Origin: Myroides guanonis | Lineage (GTDB): Bacteria > Bacteroidota > Bacteroidia > Flavobacteriales > Flavobacteriaceae | Reading direction: 5' to 3' | DNA: 63,473 bases | NCBI RefSeq assembly: GCF_900114085.1 | Contig: NZ_FORU01000016.1 | Span: 8,143-71,615 of the forward strand | In this document: positions 26,905-35,394 of the stretch, one piece after another | Numbering within the stretch: the stretch's first letter is position 1 | Layout of the letters: each line of letters starts with the position of its first letter | Position numbers and translations under genes: made by a program | The notes under the pieces: generated by a model | Told to the model about the DNA's origin: nothing | The model's database searches: none | Seen by the model: the letters and a program-made list of their open reading frames with translations, nothing else

Positions 26905-27735
26905 ATGATAACAATAGGTGTTGATAATAAATTAGAGATAGCTCGTAGTACGAGTATTGGACTTTATTTAACGGATGGTGAGAATGATATCTTATTGCCT
27001 AATAAGTATGTTCCTGAGCATTATGAAATTGGAGATGAGATAACTGTCTTTGTTTATTTGGATCACGAAGAACGTCCTATTTCTACAACTTTGGAACCTT
27101 ATATATATTTAAATGAGTTTTCTTTGTTGAAGGTGAATTATATTAATGAGTTTGGTGCTTTTTTAGATATGGGATTAGAAAAAGATCTTTTCGTTCCATT
27201 TAAAGAACAGGCTCGTCCAATGACTCAAGGTGGTTGGTATTTAATTTATATGTATTTGGATGAGAAGACCAATAGATTGGTTGGGTCTAGTAGATTAAAT
27301 CAATTTTTGAACAATGATGAATTAACTGTTGAGGAAGGAGAGGAAGTTGATTTAGTGGTTTCTCATATTACGGATATGGGGATTAATGTGATTATTAATG
27401 AGAAACACAAAGGACTTATTTATAAGAATGAACTTTTTGAAGAATTGAGAACTGGTGATAGAATCATCGGGTACATTAAAAAGATTCGAGAAGGTAATAA
27501 AATTGACGTTGCACGTACAAAAATTGGTTTTGATGGAGTGTTAAGTAGTGCAGAAATAATTTTAGAAGAATTAGGGAAAAATAACGGTTTTTTAGGGTTG
27601 AGTGATGCTAGTCATCCTGAAGATATAAAAACAGTTTTGAATATGAGTAAGAAAACTTTTAAGAAAGCTATTGGTACTTTATATAAGGAGAAACAAATAG
27701 ATATTAAGGATAATGGTATTTACTTAGTTGAATAG
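26905..27735 (+). CDS. CvfB-like S1 RNA-binding protein
   Basis: A 276-residue protein of the CvfB/YitL family: several OB-fold S1 domains (about 1-62, 65-135 beginning FSLLKVNYINEFGAFLDMGLEKDLFVP, and 145-205 beginning VDLVVSHITDMGINVIIN) and a C-terminal winged helix (about 215-276). Members bind RNA and affect virulence-factor expression in staphylococci. It overlaps no gene and follows dnaX closely, ending at a shared terminator. Confidence 0.88.
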   Translation: MITIGVDNKLEIARSTSIGLYLTDGENDILLPNKYVPEHYEIGDEITVFVYLDHEERPISTTLEPYIYLNEFSLLKVNYINEFGAFLDMGLEKDLFVPFKEQARPMTQGGWYLIYMYLDEKTNRLVGSSRLNQFLNNDELTVEEGEEVDLVVSHITDMGINVIINEKHKGLIYKNELFEELRTGDRIIGYIKKIREGNKIDVARTKIGFDGVLSSAEIILEELGKNNGFLGLSDASHPEDIKTVLNMSKKTFKKAIGTLYKEKQIDIKDNGIYLVE

Positions 27736-27750
27736 TTTATTAAAGCATAT

Positions 27751-27792
27751 AAAACACAAAACCCTTTGAATTTCAAAGGGTTTTGTGTTTTA
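27751..27792. terminator. Bidirectional terminator
   Basis: Nineteen-pair stem around a 2-nt loop (AAAACACAAAACCCTTTGA with its complement) between convergent genes. Confidence 0.9.
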
Positions 27793-27801
27793 AGTATTTT
27801 A

Positions 27802-28872
27802 TTATTCGACTCTTTTTTCTACATATTCTGAATTCATAATTCTTAATATTCCCATATAATCCATTTGAAAGGGGATTAAATCTCCTACTTTTATCTTTTT
27901 CGGGTTATCTGCTAAATCAATTACAATCATGTCTGAGCTTGCACCAACAAGACTCATGCCGGAGTCGACAGGTGTAATGTGTTCTAAATCAATATCAAGT
28001 AGGCCTAAGTCTATAATTGCTCTATAATTGGTGCTTCCTACCCATTCTGGATTTAGAGTTGTTTTCTCTCCATTCATGTTCAAGCCTAATTCGCCTTCGG
28101 GCATCATGGGTTTTTCTGTTAGCTCAATTACTTCTGCATAAAGTTTAAATACATTTTGGTTCATATTTGGATATCGAGTATTTTCATAAGCATTTGTGCC
28201 TAAGAATAATGTCTCTCCAATTCGAAAATGATTTATAGTTTTAGGTATAGTGTTGTCTAATATAAGCGGAATTGTTACTGAGGCTCCTCCTGAGATGTAC
28301 TGGATTTTTCGATTGAATTTCATTTCAATCAGTTCTTTGTAGAGGGAAAGTTGTCTTAGTTTGTCGCTGTTGGGCAATACTCCATACATACATGTTAAGT
28401 TGGTTCCTAGTCCAATGATTTTAATATTCGGTAATTGAAACACACTTTCGTAGAACATTATAAGGTCTTCTCGTAGAACACCTTCTCTTAATTCTCCTAA
28501 TTCAACCATTATGACAATTTGGTGTGTTTTATTTTGTCTATTGGCTTCTTTAGACAGCATTTTAATAGTTTCTAATTCGGTATTAAAACTAATATCTGCA
28601 TAGGTTACTATTTTTGAAATGCTTCTTTTTGGTGGTGGTTTAATATAGACGGTTTCTACATCTGGATTTAATTTTTTAATCGTCTTTAAATTAGAAGCTC
28701 TTGAATCGCATATTTGTTTTGGATTAAGGTTAAGTAATTCTTTTAAAAACAATTCATTTCCACATAGTAGTTTGGCTACCACGGCCCATTCGATGTTTTT
28801 GTTATCAAACAGTTTTTGAAGGTGATTGAAATTCTCTTTGAGTTCTTGACGATTTAAGGTTATAAATGCCAT
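27802..28872 (-). CDS. Alanine/ornithine racemase family PLP enzyme
   Basis: A 356-residue fold-III PLP enzyme. The PLP lysine is in WAVVAKLLCGN (about 29-39; K34), with the phosphate-binding and strand motifs ISGGASVTIP (about 193-202) and HFRIGETLFLGTN (about 216-228). It lacks the C-terminal layout of the cell-wall alanine racemase and matches the group containing ornithine racemase. The amino acid substrate is unknown. Two base pairs after a GNAT gene on the same strand, so the two are a likely operon. Confidence 0.82.
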   Translation of the reverse strand: MAFITLNRQELKENFNHLQKLFDNKNIEWAVVAKLLCGNELFLKELLNLNPKQICDSRASNLKTIKKLNPDVETVYIKPPPKRSISKIVTYADISFNTELETIKMLSKEANRQNKTHQIVIMVELGELREGVLREDLIMFYESVFQLPNIKIIGLGTNLTCMYGVLPNSDKLRQLSLYKELIEMKFNRKIQYISGGASVTIPLILDNTIPKTINHFRIGETLFLGTNAYENTRYPNMNQNVFKLYAEVIELTEKPMMPEGELGLNMNGEKTTLNPEWVGSTNYRAIIDLGLLDIDLEHITPVDSGMSLVGASSDMIVIDLADNPKKIKVGDLIPFQMDYMGILRIMNSEYVEKRVE

Positions 28873-28874
28873 AT

Positions 28875-29333
28875 CTATTTGGTTAAGCGCATTTCTAAAT
28901 ACTTGTTTTCAAATCCAAGTTTTTCATAGAGTATTTTTGCTGGATTTTGTGGTTCGACATGTAGTGCGATAGAACCTTTGGTTTCTTGGATTGCTTCTTG
29001 CATTAGTTTTCTACCAATTCCTTTTCCTCTTTGATTAGAATCTGTGGCAATATAAACTAAAATGTGTTCTGGTATAAATTGTTCCATCAGGGTGTCTAAG
29101 ATCACGGTTATCCCAAGGATTTTGCTTGTTTCGCTTTTCGCTATTAGAATAAAACCACCAGGTTTATTGTCTTTGGCTAGCGCATAGTTTAATGCTTTTT
29201 CGATGTCTTCTTTCTTATCTCCATATTCTTCCAGATTTGTATGGAGAAAGGTGACATAGGATTCTAATTCGGTTTTACTTGGTTGTTCTTGGATTGATTT
29301 TTTTTCTATAGTAATCATATTAAAAAATTTCAA
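28875..29333 (-). CDS. GNAT family N-acetyltransferase
   Basis: A 152-residue acetyltransferase with the acetyl-CoA signature RGKGIGRKLM (about 105-114) and the C-terminal LYEKLGF. An alternative ATG at 29318 removes the first five residues. Co-transcribed with the racemase-like gene (gap 2 bp), suggesting a shared amino-acid-related substrate; this is inference. Confidence 0.82.
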   Translation of the reverse strand: MKFFNMITIEKKSIQEQPSKTELESYVTFLHTNLEEYGDKKEDIEKALNYALAKDNKPGGFILIAKSETSKILGITVILDTLMEQFIPEHILVYIATDSNQRGKGIGRKLMQEAIQETKGSIALHVEPQNPAKILYEKLGFENKYLEMRLTK

Positions 29334-29487
29334 GCCACTTACGCGTTAAAATAACCTTCAAAAACTTTGAATTGTTTTGTTGTTTTAGGGTACGAGATAG
29401 AATACAAAAGTACCCAACAAAGGAAAAAAGGGACAAGCTAATGCTATACGTAAGCAAGCTTATTAGTAGATATTTGACTACAAAGGT

Positions 29488-29640
29488 ATGAAAAAAATAA
29501 TTAAAGCTTTAAAAATGAGAATTATATATGCTATAATGCTAATTGGTTACATTATTTATATGTTTGTTACTGTTTTGTTTTTTGGTTGTGCCTGCGTGAG
29601 GTACAGTATCTTAGGGTGCGGTATTGTGAATTGCAATTAG
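29488..29640 (+). CDS. Putative small membrane protein with cysteine-rich tail
   Basis: A 50-codon ORF opening MKKIIKALKMR, with one hydrophobic segment (about 12-33) and a short tail holding four cysteines (GCACVRYSILGCGIVNCN). A weak AAAGG lies just before the ATG. I recognise no family, and a chance ORF is possible. The basic start, single membrane span and clustered cysteines make it better than random. Its stop overlaps the promoter of the next gene. Confidence 0.35.
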   Translation: MKKIIKALKMRIIYAIMLIGYIIYMFVTVLFFGCACVRYSILGCGIVNCN

Positions 29641-29659
29641 AGTTAAATTCTTAGATTTG
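29631..29659 (+). promoter_or_regulatory. Bacteroidetes-type promoter of the forward GNAT gene
   Basis: TTG (29631-29633), 18 bp, TAGATTTG (29652-29659): both elements present with good spacing; the start codon is 21 bp downstream. Confidence 0.6.
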
Positions 29660-29680
29660 TAATTAATGTAATTATAAAAA

Positions 29681-30118
29681 ATGAATATTAGAGAATATCA
29701 GGTTAATGACGAAAGCATTTTATTAGATGTATTGAGTTTATTGATTCCTGAGTATTTTGCGAAAAGCGAATTACTTGACTTTAAAGCGTATCTCCAGAAT
29801 GAGTTAGAGTATTACTATGTTGTAGAAATAGAGGATAAGATTGTTGGTGCTGGTGGCTTTAATGTTTTAGAGGAGAGGAATGTTGTTAGGATAAGTTGGG
29901 ATTTTGTTCATACTGATTTTCGGGGATATGGTATTGGAAATCGATTAATTAGTTTTCGTTTAAATTTGATTAAAGAATTGCTTCCTAATTTCAAAGTAGA
30001 GGTAAGGACTTCTCAGATGGCTTATTTGTTTTATCAGAAACATGGATTTAAACTAAAAGAGGTAATTGTTAATTATTGGGCAGAGGGTTTTGATTTATAT
30101 GCAATGGAGTTGGTTTAA
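29681..30118 (+). CDS. GNAT family N-acetyltransferase
   Basis: A 145-residue GNAT protein: VGAGGFNVLEERNVVRISWDF strands (about 56-76), the pyrophosphate loop RGYGIGNRLI (about 82-91) and the LFYQKHGFKL motif (about 117-126). Substrate unknown. Unrelated in detail to the reverse-strand GNAT gene nearby. Ends at a terminator. Confidence 0.85.
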   Translation: MNIREYQVNDESILLDVLSLLIPEYFAKSELLDFKAYLQNELEYYYVVEIEDKIVGAGGFNVLEERNVVRISWDFVHTDFRGYGIGNRLISFRLNLIKELLPNFKVEVRTSQMAYLFYQKHGFKLKEVIVNYWAEGFDLYAMELV

Positions 30119-30122
30119 TTTT

Positions 30123-30163
30123 AAAAAAGAAGGATAGTGATTTAATCGCTATCCTTCTTTTTG
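30123..30163. terminator. Bidirectional terminator
   Basis: Stem AAAAAAGAAGGATAG with CTATCCTTCTTTTT between convergent genes. Confidence 0.85.
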
Positions 30164-30165
30164 GG

Positions 30166-31281
30166 TTACATATCTTTCCTAAAGGTTTTTCTTCTTTTAT
30201 GTATTATGGGATTGAATTGCTTCCAAAGTTGTTGAATTTTATTGTTTTCTAGAAGTAAAGGGTTAGTTTCAATGTGTTTTACACCTTTTTTCATGAAATT
30301 ATGGTAAATCTCTTTAAACATCAATGCGTTAACTCCTTTATTTTGATAATCAGGATCTATTCCTATTAGATAGAATTCAGCTCTATCGTTCTTTTTCATT
30401 GCACCTAATAAATGAAGGAATCCGAAAGGAAACATTTTTCCGTTTGCTTTTTGAAATGCTTTTGAAAAGGAAGGCATTGTTATAGAAAATGCTATCATTT
30501 TATTGTTCTTATCCATGACGCAAGAAATGTAGTCTGGATGTATGAAGGCTAGATATTGCTTTTTATAATGTTCTATTTGAAATTGTTGTATAGGTACAAA
30601 ACTTTGTAAATCTGCATAGGTTTTATTTAAAAGAGCAAACATTTCATCTACATAAGGTACTAATTGCTTAATAGTTTTAAACTTTAGTAACTTTACTTCG
30701 TATCGTTGCGAAATTAATTCAGCCATTACGTTGATTTTTCTAGGATTGAAAGCAGTAATATCTAATTTATATTCCATCCATTCCGCTTCTGTTTTGAAGT
30801 TTAGCTTTTCTAAATGTTGAGGGTAGTATGGGTGATTGTATAGACCTATCATGGTAGCGATTTGATCAAAGCCTTCAGTTAGCATTCCTGCCTTATCCAT
30901 ATTAGAGAACCCCATAGGGCCTTCTATATAAACGAGGTCATGTTTTATGGCTAGTTCTTCTGCTTTACGAATTAATGCTTTCGTAACTTCAATATCGTCA
31001 ATCATCTCTAGCCAACCGAATCTAACTTTTGGTTTGTTTAATTCTTTGACTTCTGTCCAGTTGATACAAACAGCAATTCTACCTACAAGTTTGTTTTGTT
31101 TGTATGCGAGATAGAAATGTACATCAACGCTTTTGAAAATGTCGTTGGATAAATTAAAGCTCTTTAATTCATCTTTAATGATTGGAGGAACCCAATATGG
31201 GCTCTTAGAGTATAATGAAAAAGGAAATTTTACAAAATCTTTTAACTCTTGTTCGGTTTTTGCTTCTCTGATCTCTATCAT
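30166..31281 (-). CDS. GNAT-fold acyltransferase-like protein (YghO type)
   Basis: A 371-residue protein with an N-terminal region (PFSLYSKSPYWVPP about 20-33; GRIAVCINW) and a C-terminal GNAT-like region (YLIGIDPDYQNKGVNALMF about 306-324). The pattern resembles the uncharacterised YghO family found next to lipid genes. Function unknown. It is 4 bp after an outer-membrane protein gene on the same strand. Confidence 0.7.
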   Translation of the reverse strand: MIEIREAKTEQELKDFVKFPFSLYSKSPYWVPPIIKDELKSFNLSNDIFKSVDVHFYLAYKQNKLVGRIAVCINWTEVKELNKPKVRFGWLEMIDDIEVTKALIRKAEELAIKHDLVYIEGPMGFSNMDKAGMLTEGFDQIATMIGLYNHPYYPQHLEKLNFKTEAEWMEYKLDITAFNPRKINVMAELISQRYEVKLLKFKTIKQLVPYVDEMFALLNKTYADLQSFVPIQQFQIEHYKKQYLAFIHPDYISCVMDKNNKMIAFSITMPSFSKAFQKANGKMFPFGFLHLLGAMKKNDRAEFYLIGIDPDYQNKGVNALMFKEIYHNFMKKGVKHIETNPLLLENNKIQQLWKQFNPIIHKRRKTFRKDM

Positions 31282-31285
31282 AATA

Positions 31286-32161
31286 TTAAAGTTCTACTGG
31301 AACATGATTTTTTTCAAAACGCCATGATAGACCTAACTGTCCAAAGTAAGACTGGTGTTTTTCTCTGTAATTGTGTCCTCCGGCTATATCTAATTGTAGG
31401 TTTTTGTGTAAAAGTGTAGTGATTCCTAATCGGGTATTGATGTCTGTATAAAAATCATTTTTATAGCCTTGGTTTTCTATGAATGTAGACCATTTGTTAT
31501 TAAACCCATGAGTTAGGGTTATTACATATCCAAAACCTCTATATTCATTCGAGCTTAATCTGTCACTCATTATATTTGTAATTAGTGCCCATTTTTCGCT
31601 AAAGTGCTGCTGTGCGATTAAAACTACCTTTGGGCTGATCTCGGGTTCTTCTTCGGCAAAGAACTTCTTAGAAGTCTTTAAACTGGCTCCTGCATATATT
31701 GACACTGCTGGGATAAGTCTGCGCCATTTGAATCTGTTGTTTGCTTTCCAACTGTATACATTTATTTTTTCTTCATAATTTTTGAAAGGGTCATAGATTA
31801 AATATTTGGCACCAAATGAGAGGTTGGATAGATCTCCGTAAGAGGCTAGAGGGATGTCTTTTTTATATTGATGTTGTGTATATTCTAAATCTACCATAAG
31901 TTCAATGGTTTCTAGAAATGCGCCGTATCTAAATTGGAGTTCTCCTCCATATTGTTCTTTTGTTTTATCGTCAATGGGTTTAGATTTGTAAAATAGACCG
32001 CTTTCTATTTGCGTAATGTTCTTTCCTACTGCAAATGCTCCGATAGATTTACTTGGTCTATTAGAATTGATTTCTGTGGTGTATTGCGCATGGGATTTAA
32101 TGGGATTTAACCAAACTATACATAGAGTAATTAAAAGGTGTCGTGACTTGTTTAAAAACAT
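31286..32161 (-). CDS. Outer membrane transporter-like beta-barrel protein
   Basis: A 291-residue secreted protein (signal peptide 1-25 ending KSHAQ). After TTEINSNRPSKSIGAFAVG comes a run of alternating amphipathic strands typical of an outer-membrane barrel, closing in LGLSWRF before a short tail. It matches the family annotated as 'transporter' (phenol meta-pathway type). Its start codon overlaps the stop of the upstream methyltransferase by one base (TAATG), so translation is probably coupled. Confidence 0.7.
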   Translation of the reverse strand: MFLNKSRHLLITLCIVWLNPIKSHAQYTTEINSNRPSKSIGAFAVGKNITQIESGLFYKSKPIDDKTKEQYGGELQFRYGAFLETIELMVDLEYTQHQYKKDIPLASYGDLSNLSFGAKYLIYDPFKNYEEKINVYSWKANNRFKWRRLIPAVSIYAGASLKTSKKFFAEEEPEISPKVVLIAQQHFSEKWALITNIMSDRLSSNEYRGFGYVITLTHGFNNKWSTFIENQGYKNDFYTDINTRLGITTLLHKNLQLDIAGGHNYREKHQSYFGQLGLSWRFEKNHVPVEL

Positions 32162-32829
32162 TATTTTATTCTTTTAATAGTTATGATTTCATTGTGATTC
32201 TGAAGTTTTGGTAATTGACGTAAACTAAAAATATTAGGGTCGTATAGTTTCAAATACTCTTGGTTTCTTTCTAAGTGTTCATTTGTTAAACATATAGTGT
32301 TGAATAATATAAAGCCATTTATTGATAGCATTGATTTAAGATTATTAACAAAGTATTTTTCGAATAAAAAAGATGGCATTGTAACATCTTGGAATAAATC
32401 AAGGACTATAAGATCGAACTTTTTATTGTGGTTTTTTAATACGTATTCAAAGGCATCTCCTTCAATTATTTCATGGTTTTTAAATCGGTCAATGTCAAAG
32501 TATTTTTTTGCTGTATATAGTACAGCAGGATCTAACTCTACACTGACAATATGGTTCTGATAGTCAATTTCAGTTCTTAAGGTATGTAAAATGCTTCCTG
32601 CACCTAGTCCAAGAATTAATACAGAATCCATGTTTTTGATTTTTTTGAAACCAATGTATTGAAGTCCTTTTTTTAGAATTTTCTCCAAATTACCGTAAGA
32701 GTAATTGGTGTTTGGAGTGTCAAGAACTAATTTGCCGTTGTTCCAGGTCACTTCTAGTTGGGAATTGACATTTGAAGTAATTCTCTTATAGGGTACTGGA
32801 ATTAGGTAGCTAAGTAGTTTAGAAATCAT
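32161..32829 (-). CDS. Spermidine synthase-like SAM-dependent methyltransferase fold protein
   Basis: A 222-residue Rossmann protein with the SAM/dcSAM motif VLILGLGAGSILHTLR (about 69-84), the acidic VSVELDPAV (about 95-103) and DLIVLDLF (about 140-147). It is shorter than true spermidine synthases and lacks the N-terminal beta barrel, so polyamine synthesis is not certain. Reverse-strand -7 element at 32857-32850. Confidence 0.75.
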   Translation of the reverse strand: MISKLLSYLIPVPYKRITSNVNSQLEVTWNNGKLVLDTPNTNYSYGNLEKILKKGLQYIGFKKIKNMDSVLILGLGAGSILHTLRTEIDYQNHIVSVELDPAVLYTAKKYFDIDRFKNHEIIEGDAFEYVLKNHNKKFDLIVLDLFQDVTMPSFLFEKYFVNNLKSMLSINGFILFNTICLTNEHLERNQEYLKLYDPNIFSLRQLPKLQNHNEIITIKRIK

Positions 32830-32849
32830 AATTTCGGGGTTGTGTTTAA

Positions 32850-32857
32850 CAAATATA
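32850..32857 (-). promoter_or_regulatory. -7 element of the methyltransferase operon
   Basis: Reverse-strand TATATTTG, 20 bp before the start codon at 32829, in the divergent spacer with the acyltransferase gene. Confidence 0.45.
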
Positions 32858-32886
32858 GCTGTATTTTCGCTTTTTAAAAATCACAT

Positions 32887-33438
32887 ATGAAGAAAAAAGT
32901 ATATCAATTTATATTTCAAACTATTATGGGATGGCGTATTGATGGTAAAATCGATGCGAATCTGAGAAAGTGTGTAATTATAGTAGTACCTCATACTAGC
33001 TGGCATGATTTCTATGTTGGGGTTTTTACGCGTGGTATACTGCAACAACAGATGAACTTTGTTGCTAAGAAAGAGTTGTTTGTTTTTCCTTTTGGATTAT
33101 ATTTTAAATGGATGGGTGGGCAACCTCTAAATAGGGTTAAGAATGAAGGAAAGGTAGAGGCTATTGCTCGTATTTTTTCGGAGCAAGAAGAATTTCGTTT
33201 GGCTATTGCTCCTGAAGGAACTCGAGGGAAAGTTGATGAATGGAAGACTGGATTTTATTTTATAGCTAAGGAGGCTGGAGTTCCTATTGTCCCTGTTGCT
33301 TTTGATTATAAAAATAAAGTGGTTAAAATTTTTAGGCCATATATGCCTACAGATGATATGGAAGTTGATTTCTCATATCTATATAGTCTTTATAAAGATG
33401 TTGAAGGTAGGGTGTCTGAAAATAGTTTTAACGAGTAG
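32887..33438 (+). CDS. 1-acylglycerol-3-phosphate acyltransferase-like protein (PlsC family)
   Basis: A 183-residue acyltransferase with the catalytic HX4D motif HTSWHD (about 36-41), FVAKKELF, and the EGTRG motif (about 109-113). It is short and has no strong membrane segment, like many Bacteroidetes PlsC-like proteins. Likely transfers acyl chains in phospholipid or ornithine-lipid synthesis; acceptor unknown. Its last 11 bp overlap the end of the convergent XRE gene. Confidence 0.82.
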   Translation: MKKKVYQFIFQTIMGWRIDGKIDANLRKCVIIVVPHTSWHDFYVGVFTRGILQQQMNFVAKKELFVFPFGLYFKWMGGQPLNRVKNEGKVEAIARIFSEQEEFRLAIAPEGTRGKVDEWKTGFYFIAKEAGVPIVPVAFDYKNKVVKIFRPYMPTDDMEVDFSYLYSLYKDVEGRVSENSFNE

Positions 33439-33874
33439 GGTTGAAGTTTTTAAAAGTTCCATTTTTATAAAAGACTACAATTTGTTCTATAGGATTAGCA
33501 TGGTCAGATGTTAGGTTTGGTTGTGAGGTTTCTTTTTCTTTTATTTCTTCAGTTGCTGGAATGCTTTGGTTACATTGATCGAACTCTGTTTTTTGTAGTT
33601 CAAATGTTTCTGTTATTTCTCCTTGTTTTTTCTCTGTAATATTCTTGATTTCTTCATCGCATAGAAAGGGTTTTTCCCCTTTCAAAAGCCAATATAAATT
33701 GACCTCTGGAAAGCGCTCATGGATCTTCATTATAAGATCTAAGCTTGGTTTGTTTCTACCTGATAGTAGGTGGGAAAGACTTGATCGTTGGACACCTATA
33801 GTGTCTGAGAAACTTGATGCTGTTTGTTCAAAATGATCAAGTAATCGAGTAAGTCTGTTTACAAAGTCTTCCAT
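33428..33874 (-). CDS. XRE-family transcriptional regulator
   Basis: A 148-residue protein: helix-turn-helix in residues ~6-66 (SSFSDTIGVQRSSLSHLLSGRNKPSL is the recognition region), and a charged, probably flexible C-terminal tail of ~80 residues. Its promoter carries the palindrome TTACAAATGTAA (33896-33907), and related palindromes occur before the divergent M14 peptidase, so it probably represses itself and controls that gene. It has no phage or plasmid partner nearby. Confidence 0.8.
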   Translation of the reverse strand: MEDFVNRLTRLLDHFEQTASSFSDTIGVQRSSLSHLLSGRNKPSLDLIMKIHERFPEVNLYWLLKGEKPFLCDEEIKNITEKKQGEITETFELQKTEFDQCNQSIPATEEIKEKETSQPNLTSDHANPIEQIVVFYKNGTFKNFNPTR

Positions 33875-33895
33875 GTATAAATAAAATATAGTTGT

Positions 33896-33907
33896 TTACA
33901 AATGTAA
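33896..33907. promoter_or_regulatory. Operator-like palindrome at the XRE promoter
   Basis: TTACAAATGTAA, a perfect TTACA-N2-TGTAA palindrome, 22 bp before the XRE start codon. On the reverse strand it contains TACATTTG, the -7 element, so bound protein would block transcription. Confidence 0.6.
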
Positions 33908-34063
33908 TTAAAATGTTTTACATAGAGTGGTAGTGTATTTAATATTTAGATATATATTATAGCTAATGTTTATATGATGACTGTTATGAAGTTGGTTATC
34001 AATTTTATATGCTATATTTTATTTAGTAACATATGAAAGTGTGGTATTAGTTTTAGAATTGTT

Positions 34064-34097
34064 TACTTTTGTGAATTACAATTGTAAACAGATGTAA
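34064..34097. promoter_or_regulatory. Operator cluster between XRE and M14 genes, left part
   Basis: Perfect palindrome TTACAATTGTAA (34076-34087), overlapped by an imperfect copy AAACAGATGTAA (34086-34097) whose centre is 10 bp away. A weaker copy (34063-34074) contains TACTTTTG, a possible -7 element. Confidence 0.55.
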
Positions 34098-34109
34098 TTA
34101 GCAATGGGT

Positions 34110-34145
34110 TTACAGATGTAATTAGAGAGTTGTTTACATTTGTGC
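34110..34145. promoter_or_regulatory. Operator cluster at the M14 peptidase promoter
   Basis: Perfect palindrome TTACAGATGTAA (34110-34121) and, centred 24 bp further, TTACATTTGTGC (34134-34145) containing the -7 element TACATTTG, 15-25 bp before the start codon. Confidence 0.55.
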
Positions 34146-34159
34146 TTGTATAAAATAGC

Positions 34160-35314
34160 ATGTTATTTATGGATATAGATATAGTAGAATATAAATATGA
34201 AGGGGTTAGTGGTAGGTATGTTACCACTGTAGATTTAGAGAGATTTTATTTAGGGTTAAGTGATTTATTTGAGATTTGTGTTGAAGGGAGGTCGGTAGAG
34301 AATAGAGATGTAAAATCAGTTCGAGTTGGTTCTGGTGATAAGAAGATTTTTATGTGGTCCCAGATGCATGGAAATGAATCAACCACTACGAAGGCTGTTT
34401 TAGATTTGTTGTTGTTTTTAGATTCAGGAAACGAGATGGCTAATTCTTTTTTGAATGCGTTCACATTGTTAATAATTCCGATTGTGAATCCAGATGGAGC
34501 ATTTGCTTATACAAGAGTTAATGCAAATGGAGTGGATTTAAATAGAGATGCTGTTGATTTATCTCAGCCGGAGAGTAAGATATTGAGAAGGGTGTTTGAT
34601 GAATTTTGTCCTGATTTCGCTTTTAATTTGCATGATCAAAGAACTATTTTTGGTGTAGGAGATAAAGAGTGTGCAGCTTCTCTTTCTTTTTTATCTCCTT
34701 CTTTCGATATGGATAGAAGTGTAAATGTAACAAGGGAGAGGGCAATGAAGTTGATAGTTGGTATATATGATGCTTTAAGAAATCATTTGCCAAATGGAAT
34801 GGCTCGTTTTGACGACGGTTTTAACCTTAACTGTGTAGGGGATTATTTTCAGTATAGAGGTGTTCCTACAATATTGTTTGAAGCGGGTCATTATAAAGGT
34901 GATTATTTAAGAGAAACTGTTAGAGGGTTTGTTTTTCGTGCTTTGATTTCAGCGTTGTCGGAATTAGAAGCTGATCGTTATATTGACAATATAGTAGATA
35001 AGTATTTTTTATTACCTGAAAATAATAAAAGTTATGTTGATGTGATTTTAAGAAAGGTTTTAGAACCTTTTAGCGGTGTTTTTTGGAGTGTCTCATTACA
35101 GTATGAGGAGGTATTGTTTAACGATCGCATTTTATTTTTGCCGATTATAACGGAAATTTCTAAAAAAGAGAGTAAATTTGCACACGTTTGCGTAAATACT
35201 GAATTAAAGTTTATTGTACAGGTTAGCGATTTAAATAGATTAATCGGGGAAAAAGCCTTCGAAATTATTGATTTTGGAAGTATAACTGTTAATGATTTGC
35301 TAAAAAAACAATAA
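34160..35314 (+). CDS. M14 family zinc carboxypeptidase-like protein
   Basis: A 384-residue zinc peptidase of the M14 fold. Zinc-binding H and E lie in SQMHGNES (about 75-82), the third ligand in FNLHDQR (about 155-161), and the catalytic glutamate in ILFEAGHYKGDY (about 240-251); NPDGAFAYTRVNANGVDLNRD (about 112-132) is the substrate-binding region. No signal peptide, so it acts in the cytoplasm, perhaps on peptidoglycan peptides or small peptides. A second ATG three codons later (34169) is an equally good start. Probably controlled by the divergent XRE protein. Confidence 0.85.
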   Translation: MLFMDIDIVEYKYEGVSGRYVTTVDLERFYLGLSDLFEICVEGRSVENRDVKSVRVGSGDKKIFMWSQMHGNESTTTKAVLDLLLFLDSGNEMANSFLNAFTLLIIPIVNPDGAFAYTRVNANGVDLNRDAVDLSQPESKILRRVFDEFCPDFAFNLHDQRTIFGVGDKECAASLSFLSPSFDMDRSVNVTRERAMKLIVGIYDALRNHLPNGMARFDDGFNLNCVGDYFQYRGVPTILFEAGHYKGDYLRETVRGFVFRALISALSELEADRYIDNIVDKYFLLPENNKSYVDVILRKVLEPFSGVFWSVSLQYEEVLFNDRILFLPIITEISKKESKFAHVCVNTELKFIVQVSDLNRLIGEKAFEIIDFGSITVNDLLKKQ

Positions 35315-35352
35315 GTTCTTACTATTTTACAAAAACAATGGATTATTTGTAG

Positions 35353-35360
35353 TATTTTTG
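35353..35360 (+). promoter_or_regulatory. -7 element of the Lrp/AsnC gene
   Basis: TATTTTTG, 34 bp before the start codon. Confidence 0.35.
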
Positions 35361-35394
35361 TTGTTCAAATTAGAATTAGGTAAATAGTTGATTT

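Larger units (their letters stand above)
29334..29680. other. Intergenic region with a small ORF and a promoter
   Basis: Between the divergent acetyltransferase genes. It holds a 50-codon forward ORF (29488-29640) and the promoter of the forward GNAT gene (29631-29659). Confidence 0.5.
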
